Assembly (NCBI RefSeq): GCF_050281185.1
Contig: NZ_JBNNWS010000007.1
Coordinates: 124,001-188,000, forward strand
Length of the DNA: 64,000 nt
Source of the DNA: Heyndrickxia sp050281185
GTDB lineage: Bacteria > Bacillota > Bacilli > Bacillales > Bacillaceae_C
Direction of reading: 5' to 3'
Both the position numbers and the translations under genes were made by a program. The notes beneath the pieces are model-generated. The model made no database searches, had not been told where the DNA came from, and was given only the letters and a program-made list of their open reading frames with translations. Positions 49,974 through 57,160 of this stretch are shown here, one piece after another (the first letter of the stretch is position 1; each line of letters begins with the position of its first letter).

Positions 49974-51248
49974 TTGAAAAGGATCAAACGAACAGGGATT
50001 ATTATACTTTTTATACTTGTCATGATGTTATCAGCTTGTTCCTCGAAGAACACGAATGGGGAGGATTCAAAGAAAGGCGGAAAGACTGTTACATTAGAAA
50101 TTGGAAGCTGGAGAACGGAAGACAAAGCGGGCTATGAAAAGCTTATTAAAAAATTTAATGAAAAATATCCGAATATTAAAGTGGAGTTTAAACCATCAAA
50201 AAGTACGGAATACAATACCATCCTTAATACAGCTTTAAAAAGTGGAGGAGGTCCAGATCTTATCCAACTACGCCCTTATGCTCCGACGGCAGAGCTAGCG
50301 AAATCAGGTTACTTAGAGGCAATTGATGGCTTGAAAGGCTTAGAACGATTTCCGGATTCAGCTTTACAGGCATCAAAAGGTGAAGATGGAAAACAGTATG
50401 GTGTACCTTTAAACATTAGTACGACACAAATGTTTTACAATAAAAAAATATTTCAAAAGTTAGGTCTTGAAGAGCCAAAGACATGGGATGAGTTTATCCA
50501 ATTAAATAAAAAAATAAAACAAGAAGGGATTATTCCGATTGCACTTGGTTCCAAAGAAGGATGGCTGCTTTCTGCTGCACACGGAATCATCGGACCCGCA
50601 CTTTATGGAGGAAATGACTTCGTAGACCAAATCTCCACAGGTAAAACGAATTTCACGAGTCCAGAATTCATTAACTCCATAAAAGCAATGGATGAACTAA
50701 AAAATTACTTCCCTGACAATTATGAAGGCTTAGGAATGGATGATATTCAAACGTTATTTTTTACTGAAAAAGCGGCGATGTTCCCAACGGGAAGCTGGGT
50801 AATTGAACAGTTGCTGAAAATGAATCCAAATTTGGAATTAGGCTACTTCCCAATGCCGTCCGCTGTAGGTAAAGAACCGACGATTACAACATGGGTGGAC
50901 GGTTCCTACGGTATTAATGCAAACTCAAAACATAAAGAAGAAGCAAAGAAATTCCTAGAATTTATGACTTCAGATGAATTTGGAAAACTCTTTACAAAAG
51001 AATTTAAGATGATTAGTGCCATTCCTGGAATTGAATCGGATGATGCATTGGTCAGTTCTCTAAGCAAGGCTATTGAAGAAAAACCAACTCCTTATATGAT
51101 TCTTGTTTATTTTACCGGTGGGAATCCAACGACAAAAGCAACGTTAGAAACAGAATTACAAGGAATGTATTTAGGGAAGAAATCACCAGAAGAAGTAGCT
51201 AAAGCCGTTCAAAAAAGTGCTGAATCATGGTTTAAGCCTTTTCAATAA
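49974..51248 (+). CDS. Sugar ABC transporter solute-binding lipoprotein (2)
   Basis: A 424-aa family 1 binding protein with a lipoprotein signal (MKRIKRTGIIILFILVMMLS, lipobox LSAC with Cys22). The body shows TLEIGSWRTEDKAGYEKLIK, ALKSGGGPDLIQL, MFYNKKIFQKLGLEEPKTWDEF and FPTGSWVIEQL. TTG start behind AAAGGGGGAAAG. It heads a second importer (binding protein and two permeases) without an ATPase. Ligand unknown; context suggests a cell-wall saccharide. Confidence 0.87.
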   Translation: MKRIKRTGIIILFILVMMLSACSSKNTNGEDSKKGGKTVTLEIGSWRTEDKAGYEKLIKKFNEKYPNIKVEFKPSKSTEYNTILNTALKSGGGPDLIQLRPYAPTAELAKSGYLEAIDGLKGLERFPDSALQASKGEDGKQYGVPLNISTTQMFYNKKIFQKLGLEEPKTWDEFIQLNKKIKQEGIIPIALGSKEGWLLSAAHGIIGPALYGGNDFVDQISTGKTNFTSPEFINSIKAMDELKNYFPDNYEGLGMDDIQTLFFTEKAAMFPTGSWVIEQLLKMNPNLELGYFPMPSAVGKEPTITTWVDGSYGINANSKHKEEAKKFLEFMTSDEFGKLFTKEFKMISAIPGIESDDALVSSLSKAIEEKPTPYMILVYFTGGNPTTKATLETELQGMYLGKKSPEEVAKAVQKSAESWFKPFQ

Positions 51249-51266
51249 AGGGTAGGTGATTTTACT

Positions 51267-52211
51267 ATGAATGAAACGAACATAAAACGTATAGATAAAA
51301 AACAAAGGAGATGGAAAAGATGGGGGATCCATCTTTTTCCTCTCCCCGCCCTAATTATTTATGGATTATTTATTGTTTATCCGTTAATTGCGGCACTTAT
51401 GTATAGTTTTTTTGATTGGAATGGAATTGTAAGAGGAGCATTTGTAGGACTTAAAAACTTTAAAAATCTGTTTACATTAGAGCCTTTCAGTGGAATGTTT
51501 TGGAACGCTTTTCGTCATAACATTATATATTTTGTTATACAAATGGTTGTTCAAAATGGACTTGCTTTTTTATTAGCATTTGTTCTTTATAAAAAAATCC
51601 GCGGAGCAGAGTTTTTTAAACTAGCTTTTTTCCTTCCAAGATTATTATCTGTGATAGTTGTAGGATTTTTATGGAAGCTTATCTTAAACCCAAACTTTGG
51701 TGCACTAAATGCGATCTTAGGAAAAATAGGATTGGAATCATTACAAAAAGCTTGGCTTGGAGATCCTAAGTCTGCCCTCATTACAATTATCCTGGTTAAC
51801 TGTTGGTTTGGGTTAGGCTTTGGGGTTCTTATTTTCCTTGCAGGTCTCCAAGCGGTTCCAACTGAATTAACAGAGGCTGCCACTCTAGATGGTGCAAAGG
51901 GTTTTACAATGATTCGTAAAATTATTTTACCATTGATGATTCCCTCGATTATGATTATGACCGTCCTAACATTTATCCAATCATTTGAGGCATTTGAATT
52001 AGTTTATGCAATGCAAGGCTCAATGGGCGAACCATATTTTTCGACGGATACATTAGCAGTATATTTTTATCGCTTAGCTTTTGGAGGATCTAGTGGAGAA
52101 TCATCCGCAATTGGGTTAGGTTCTGCATTGGCAGTTGTATTATTTCTATTTATATCTATTTTTACTGTACTATTTTTAAAATTCACTCAGAAAAAAGAAG
52201 TAGAGATGTAG
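51267..52211 (+). CDS. Sugar ABC transporter permease, MalF-like (2)
   Basis: A 314-aa CUT1 permease. After a basic N-terminus (KRIDKKQRRWKRW) come six helices, with EAA loop ELTEAATLDGAKGFTMIRKI near residues 200-219. It starts 18 bases after the binding-protein gene. Partner of the next permease. Confidence 0.88.
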   Translation: MNETNIKRIDKKQRRWKRWGIHLFPLPALIIYGLFIVYPLIAALMYSFFDWNGIVRGAFVGLKNFKNLFTLEPFSGMFWNAFRHNIIYFVIQMVVQNGLAFLLAFVLYKKIRGAEFFKLAFFLPRLLSVIVVGFLWKLILNPNFGALNAILGKIGLESLQKAWLGDPKSALITIILVNCWFGLGFGVLIFLAGLQAVPTELTEAATLDGAKGFTMIRKIILPLMIPSIMIMTVLTFIQSFEAFELVYAMQGSMGEPYFSTDTLAVYFYRLAFGGSSGESSAIGLGSALAVVLFLFISIFTVLFLKFTQKKEVEM

Positions 52212-52222
52212 GAGGGATAAAG

Positions 52223-53047
52223 GTGAAACATTCCATATGGACTAGGCCAATGTACTATATTTTAGCCTTTTTATTTGCCTCCATAAGCTTATATCCTATT
52301 GTATTAATGATCGCTTCATCTTTTAAATCAAGTTCGGAAATATTTACAAATCCGCTGTCTTTTCCGAAAGGGTTAAATTTAGATACGTATAAAACACTAT
52401 TAGAACAAATTCCATTTATGAAGTTTTTTTATAATAGTGTCATTGTTAGTATAGTTTCTGTTCTATTGATATTAATGACAGGATCTTTAGCGGCATATTA
52501 TATTGCAAGGTATAAATATAAGTGGAATCAAGCTTTGTTTTTCCTTTTTTTAATGGGAATGATGATTCCGATTAAATTGGGGATTGTGCCGTTGTTTATT
52601 TTAATGAAAAATTTAGGATTAACCAATTCTTTATGGTCGCTTATTTTAATTTATACTGCTACAGGTATTCCATTATCTATGCTGATCTTAACAGGATTTT
52701 TTAGGACAATGCCTGTCGAGCTAGAGGAAGCAGCGCGAATTGATGGAGCAGGTGATTTAAGAATATTATGGAATGTAGTATTACCATTAATGCGTCCTGC
52801 ACTTGGTACTGTTTTTATTATTAACTTCGTTCAATCCTGGAATGATTTCTTTTTTCCGCTTATCTTTATTTCAGATGAAGCTAAGAAAACGATTCCTGTA
52901 GGAATGTTGTCCTTATTTGGTGAATATTCCGCAGATTGGGGCTCCTTGTTTGCAGGATTGACACTATCGTCGATTCCGATGATTGTCCTTTTCTTTATTG
53001 CCTCTAAACAATTTATGGAAGGACTCACAGCAGGAGCGGTTAAATAA
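52223..53047 (+). CDS. Sugar ABC transporter permease, MalG-like (2)
   Basis: A 274-aa CUT1 permease with six helices and the EAA loop ELEEAARIDGAGDLRILWNVVLP near residues 168-190. GTG start behind GGAGGGATAAAG. It ends the second importer; the energising ATPase must come from elsewhere, most simply the MsmX-type protein at 44770. Confidence 0.88.
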   Translation: MKHSIWTRPMYYILAFLFASISLYPIVLMIASSFKSSSEIFTNPLSFPKGLNLDTYKTLLEQIPFMKFFYNSVIVSIVSVLLILMTGSLAAYYIARYKYKWNQALFFLFLMGMMIPIKLGIVPLFILMKNLGLTNSLWSLILIYTATGIPLSMLILTGFFRTMPVELEEAARIDGAGDLRILWNVVLPLMRPALGTVFIINFVQSWNDFFFPLIFISDEAKKTIPVGMLSLFGEYSADWGSLFAGLTLSSIPMIVLFFIASKQFMEGLTAGAVK

Positions 53048-53073
53048 CCATTTGTTTAAAGGTAAATTATGAG

Positions 53074-53112
53074 AAGGGATTAGAGTTTACTATGATTCTA
53101 ATCCCTTTTATT
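53074..53112 (+). terminator. Terminator of the second importer
   Basis: A perfect 11-bp stem AAGGGATTAGA / TCTAATCCCTT followed by TTATT. Confidence 0.85.
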
Positions 53113-53211
53113 GTGTCATACTAAGAAAAGCCATCAATGGCAGCCATTACTTAAGATATATAAAGGGAAATAAAAAATAGGCTTTGTTAATGCTTTTTGT
53201 TGATAAAATTA

Positions 53212-53275
53212 CCTGTCTGGTATTGTGAAGCGTGTTCTTTACGAAGTAAAACTAGCTGAGTACATACCAGACAGG
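53212..53275. repeat. Isolated long inverted repeat
   Basis: CCTGTCTGGTAT (53212-53223) and ATACCAGACAGG (53264-53275) are perfect 12-bp inverted arms around a 40-base loop. Only GTTTTATT follows. It lies in the 413-bp gap before kbl, about 100 bp beyond the importer terminator. A second terminator, a small mobile element or a regulatory RNA are all possible. Confidence 0.6.
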
Positions 53276-53420
53276 GTTTTATTAGAAACAACAACATTGT
53301 TTAACATAATAAAAAAATAAAAACAAAATGTCCACTACATATAAACAAAAAATTATTTTTGTGGTAAATTATTAATATTAAGGGATTTAACATCAATGTT
53401 TGTTCGTGTGGAGAGGACAT

Positions 53421-53468
53421 ATGTATATAAAGCGTTTACAAAATAATGGAGGGATTGAACATGACTAG
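53421..53468 (+). CDS. Possible 15-codon leader peptide overlapping the kbl start
   Basis: GGAGAGGAC stands at ideal distance before ATG 53421, which opens MYIKRLQNNGGIEHD and stops 8 bases inside kbl. Its codons contain the kbl ribosome site. It has no threonine or glycine-run logic of a classical attenuator, so coupling or chance are alternatives. A cre-like sequence lies inside it. Confidence 0.35.
   Translation: MYIKRLQNNGGIEHD
53427..53440. promoter_or_regulatory. cre-like site before kbl
   Basis: ATAAAGCGTTTACA matches 12 of 14 cre positions, including the AAGCGTTT core and terminal CA. It is 21 bp before the kbl ATG, consistent with CcpA roadblock of an amino-acid catabolic operon. 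Confidence 0.45.
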
Positions 53469-54651
53469 TCATGCATTAGATCGTTTTTTATCAGAAAATC
53501 TTGAGGATTTAAAAAGTAAAGGCCTTTACAATGAAATCGATGTGGTTGAAAGTGCAAATGGACCTGTAATAAAAATCAAAGGAAAAGAGCTAATTAATCT
53601 TTCATCAAATAACTATTTAGGATTAGCTACGGATGAACGTTTAAAAGAAGTAGCTATCGATGCGATTAAGGAGTGGGGTGTCGGTGCAGGAGCAGTTCGG
53701 ACAATTAACGGAACTCTTGATATTCACATCCAATTAGAAAAAAAATTAGCTGAGTTTAAGGGAACAGAAGCGGCTATTGCATACCAATCGGGATTTAATT
53801 GTAATATGGCTGCTATTTCTGCCGTTATGGATAAAAACGATGCTATTCTTTCAGATGAATTGAACCATGCGTCAATCATCGATGGATGCCGCCTATCTAA
53901 AGCAAAAATTATTCGCGTTAACCATTCAGATATGGATGATTTAAGGAAAAAAGCAAAAGAAGCAAAAGAATCTGGTCAATACAATAAAATAATGGTTATT
54001 ACAGACGGTGTCTTTTCTATGGATGGTGATATTGCCAAACTTCCAGAAATTATTGAAATTGCTGAGGAATTTGACCTTATTACCTATGTGGATGATGCAC
54101 ATGGATCAGGTGTCACAGGAAAAGGTGCGGGTACTGTAAAACACTTTGGTCTTGCTGATAAAGTTGATTTCCAAATCGGTACTCTCTCAAAGGCAATTGG
54201 TGTTGTTGGCGGCTATGTTGCCGGTAAGAAAAACCTGATTGATTGGTTAAAAGTTCGTTCACGTCCATTCTTATTTTCAACGGCTGTTACTCCAGCTGAT
54301 GCTGTTGCTGCAACGAAGGCAATTGAAATATTAATGAGTTCAACCGAATTAAATGACCGTTTATGGGAAAACGGAAACTATTTGAAAAAAGGGTTAAAAG
54401 AACTGGGATTCAATATCGGTGATAGTGAAACTCCAATTACTCCTTGTATCATTGGAGAAGAAAAAGCAACTCAAACCTTTAGTAAACGGCTTTTTGAAGA
54501 AGGAGTATATGCGAAATCTATTGTATTCCCTACTGTTCCACAAGGTACTGGCCGTGTAAGAAATATGCCTACTGCCGCACATACGAAAGAAATGCTTGAT
54601 CAAGCAATCGCAATCTATGAAAAAATTGGGAAGGAAATGGGCTTGATTTAA
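53461..54651 (+). CDS. kbl: Glycine C-acetyltransferase (2-amino-3-ketobutyrate CoA ligase)
   Basis: A 396-aa PLP enzyme of the alpha-oxoamine synthase family that splits 2-amino-3-ketobutyrate with CoA into glycine and acetyl-CoA. Landmarks are LSSNNYLGLATDERL, GVGAGAVRTINGT, DELNHASIIDGCRLS, YVDDAHGSG and the PLP lysine in GTLSKAIGVVGGY. FPTVPQGTGRVRNMPTAAHT is near the end. ATG 53461 follows GGAGGG at 7 bases; the longer frame to 53446 begins inside that site. It forms with tdh the threonine-to-glycine route. Confidence 0.93.
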   Translation: MTSHALDRFLSENLEDLKSKGLYNEIDVVESANGPVIKIKGKELINLSSNNYLGLATDERLKEVAIDAIKEWGVGAGAVRTINGTLDIHIQLEKKLAEFKGTEAAIAYQSGFNCNMAAISAVMDKNDAILSDELNHASIIDGCRLSKAKIIRVNHSDMDDLRKKAKEAKESGQYNKIMVITDGVFSMDGDIAKLPEIIEIAEEFDLITYVDDAHGSGVTGKGAGTVKHFGLADKVDFQIGTLSKAIGVVGGYVAGKKNLIDWLKVRSRPFLFSTAVTPADAVAATKAIEILMSSTELNDRLWENGNYLKKGLKELGFNIGDSETPITPCIIGEEKATQTFSKRLFEEGVYAKSIVFPTVPQGTGRVRNMPTAAHTKEMLDQAIAIYEKIGKEMGLI

Positions 54652-54722
54652 TATAAGGGGATTATATATCCCCTCCAAACATTCGACACCTAGACATAGC
54701 AACATACACAGGGGGAATTCAA

Positions 54723-55670
54723 ATGAAAAAAATTCTTGTGACCGGTTCATTAGGTCAAATCGGTAGTGAATTAGTAACGAAAATTAGAAGCATATATGGT
54801 GCGGAAAATGTAATTGCAACAGATATCCGCGACAATAGAAGCAATGTTGTAACAGATGGCCCGTTTGAATTATTAGATGTAACAGACGCTAAAAAAATGT
54901 ATGATTTAGCAAAGAATTATCAGGTAGATACCGTTATCCATCTAGCAGCTTTATTATCGGCAACTGCAGAGAAAAACCCATTGCTAGCTTGGAATTTAAA
55001 TATGGGTGGACTAGTAAACGCACTAGAAACAGCAAGAGAATTAAATTGCCAATTCTTCACTCCAAGTTCGATTGGGGCATTTGGTCCATCCACACCAAAG
55101 GATCAAACACCCCAAGATACAATTCAGCGTCCAACAACTATGTATGGAGTGAATAAGGTGTCTGGGGAGCTCCTATGTGATTACTACAACATTAAATTTG
55201 GTGTTGATACACGAGGAGTGCGATTCCCAGGTCTCATTTCTTATGTAGCAGAGCCGGGTGGCGGAACAACCGATTATGCTGTTGAAATCTATTACGAGGC
55301 AATTAAAAATAAGCGCTTTACATCCTATATTGATAAGGGAACATATATGGATATGATGTATATGCCAGATGCCTTAAATGCCATTATCGATTTAATGGAA
55401 GCAGACCCTTCTAAATTAAAGCATCGTAATGCATTCAATATTACTGCGATGAGCTTTGCGCCAGAGGATATAGCAGCAGAAATTAAAAAGCATATTCCTG
55501 AATTTGAAATGAGCTATAATGTTGATCCTGCAAGACAAGCTATTGCCAACAGCTGGCCTAATTCAATAGACCCGAGCGCGGCTAAAGAGGAATGGGGCTT
55601 TAAAGCTGATTATAATCTAGAAAACATGACAGTAGATATGCTAGAAAAATTAAAATTAAAACTTAAATAA
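54723..55670 (+). CDS. tdh: L-threonine 3-dehydrogenase, SDR (epimerase-like) type
   Basis: A 315-aa extended SDR with the NAD loop GSLGQIGSEL (residues 8-17), DVIHLAAL-like segment TVIHLAALLSATAEKNP, active-site Ser in FFTPSSIGAFGP and YGVNK (Tyr/Lys pair). VRFPGLISY and the substrate region GGGTTDYAVEIYYEA complete the signature of the epimerase-type threonine dehydrogenase, distinct from the zinc-dependent type. It oxidises threonine to 2-amino-3-ketobutyrate for Kbl. The order kbl-tdh, 71 bases apart and sharing a terminator, supports one operon. Confidence 0.9.
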   Translation: MKKILVTGSLGQIGSELVTKIRSIYGAENVIATDIRDNRSNVVTDGPFELLDVTDAKKMYDLAKNYQVDTVIHLAALLSATAEKNPLLAWNLNMGGLVNALETARELNCQFFTPSSIGAFGPSTPKDQTPQDTIQRPTTMYGVNKVSGELLCDYYNIKFGVDTRGVRFPGLISYVAEPGGGTTDYAVEIYYEAIKNKRFTSYIDKGTYMDMMYMPDALNAIIDLMEADPSKLKHRNAFNITAMSFAPEDIAAEIKKHIPEFEMSYNVDPARQAIANSWPNSIDPSAAKEEWGFKADYNLENMTVDMLEKLKLKLK

Positions 55671-55679
55671 ATGGTTTTA

Positions 55680-55707
55680 GGTAACGATGAGAATCGTTGC
55701 CTTTTTT
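55680..55707 (+). terminator. Terminator of kbl-tdh
   Basis: GGTAACGAT-gaga-ATCGTTGCC followed by six T. Confidence 0.9.
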
Positions 55708-55804
55708 ACATTTCTTTAAAATAGAAAAATTATTTATGATATATCTACTGAAATCTTCATGGTAAAATAGAATTAAAAGATTATGAAGGAACAAGTGGAC
55801 CTAC

Positions 55805-57067
55805 ATGACAAATATAAAAAAAATTAAAAAACCGTTTTTTTGGACTTTTTTTATACTTGCTTTATTTGTCCTATTAGGGATGTTATTTGTATTAACCCTT
55901 TTTGAAATGGATAAGGTGTGGTATTTGCCTGTAACTACTATAATTGTTGTGCTCCTTTTTTGTATGACTTTCTTTTTTATATATAGAATAAACCTTTTCT
56001 ACAGGGAATTTTGTAAACTGAAAGATGCCGAAGAACAATGGTCAGCTCTCATTCACTATATGCCAGACTTTGTATGTTTTAAAGATGGACAGGGTAGGTG
56101 GAAAAAGGTGAATGAATTTGGTCGTAAATTATACAATTTGGAAGATGTAGATTATTACGGGAAAACTGACTTGGAGCTTGCTGAGTATACTCCCTTTTTT
56201 AAAAATGGTTTTAATTATTGTTTTATTTCTGATGAAAATGCTTGGAAGAAAGGAACACTATTGCGAGTTGAAGAATCGTTCGCTATCCCATCAGGGGAAA
56301 TAAAAAGTTTTGATGTATTAAAAATCCCCCTTTTTTATTCTAATGGAAATCGAAAAGGATTGTTAACGATTGGTAGAGATATTACTCAACAAAAGTCCGC
56401 GGAATCTATGCTTTTAACACGGGAAAAACTCTCCGTCGTTGGTGAGCTGGCAGCTGGGATTGCCCACGAAATTCGTAATCCTTTAACTAGCATAAAGGGA
56501 CTTACTCAATTAATGCATGAATCAAAAAATGTAACAGATGAATATGTAAAAGTGATGATATCAGAAATTGATCGCATTAACCAAATCGCAAGTGAATTAC
56601 TTGCTCTTTCAAAACCACAAAGCAGGAAATACAATCAAGTATCTTTAACAGATATTCTCCGTTATGTCGTGAATATAATGGAACCTGAAGCGCTTTTAAG
56701 AGGAGTTGAATTAGAATTTTCGGAAGCTGAACACTGTCAAATAGATGGTGATCGAAACGGATTAATTCAAGTATTTATTAATTTGCTTAAAAATGCTATG
56801 GATGCTATGCCAAATGGAGGAGTAATAAAAATTAGTAGTAAAGTAGAAAACTGTAAAGCGATAGTTTCTATTTCAGATCAGGGAATTGGGATTCCTCCGG
56901 AAAGATTAAAGAGAATCGGAGAGCCATTTTTTACTTTAAAAGAAAAAGGCATGGGTCTAGGTTTAACGGTAAGCAATAAAATTATTCAGGAACATAAAGG
57001 AACCATTGAATTTCATAGTATCGAAAATGAAGGAACGAATGTAACAATGACATTTCCACTAGGTTAA
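55805..57067 (+). CDS. Orphan PAS sensor histidine kinase (sporulation-kinase-like)
   Basis: A 420-aa membrane kinase. Two helices lie at about 11-31 and 40-60 with almost no extracellular loop. A PAS domain follows at about 75-200 (ALIHYMPDFVCFKDGQGRWKK...GLLTIGRDIT). HisKA has His221 in GIAHEIRNPLTSIKG; HATPase_c has NLLKNAMDAMPNGG, DQGIGIPPERL and GMGLGLTVSNKII. The H-box is of the KinA/KinB/KinE type that feeds the Spo0 phosphorelay, and no response regulator is adjacent. The short loop suggests sensing inside the membrane or cytosol. Phosphorelay input is inferred from motif and orphan status. Confidence 0.82.
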   Translation: MTNIKKIKKPFFWTFFILALFVLLGMLFVLTLFEMDKVWYLPVTTIIVVLLFCMTFFFIYRINLFYREFCKLKDAEEQWSALIHYMPDFVCFKDGQGRWKKVNEFGRKLYNLEDVDYYGKTDLELAEYTPFFKNGFNYCFISDENAWKKGTLLRVEESFAIPSGEIKSFDVLKIPLFYSNGNRKGLLTIGRDITQQKSAESMLLTREKLSVVGELAAGIAHEIRNPLTSIKGLTQLMHESKNVTDEYVKVMISEIDRINQIASELLALSKPQSRKYNQVSLTDILRYVVNIMEPEALLRGVELEFSEAEHCQIDGDRNGLIQVFINLLKNAMDAMPNGGVIKISSKVENCKAIVSISDQGIGIPPERLKRIGEPFFTLKEKGMGLGLTVSNKIIQEHKGTIEFHSIENEGTNVTMTFPLG

Positions 57068-57160
57068 TCGATTAGGGGCAATTATCGTTTTCTCCTCTGC
57101 CCCCATTTCTTTATTCCTCATCTTATTATTCTATCAACCCATTTTGAAGGAGGTTATATC

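Noticed and set aside
54394..54750. A 118-codon minus-strand frame across the kbl-tdh junction
   Set aside because: It overlaps two clearly coding genes, lacks a ribosome site and shows no domain.
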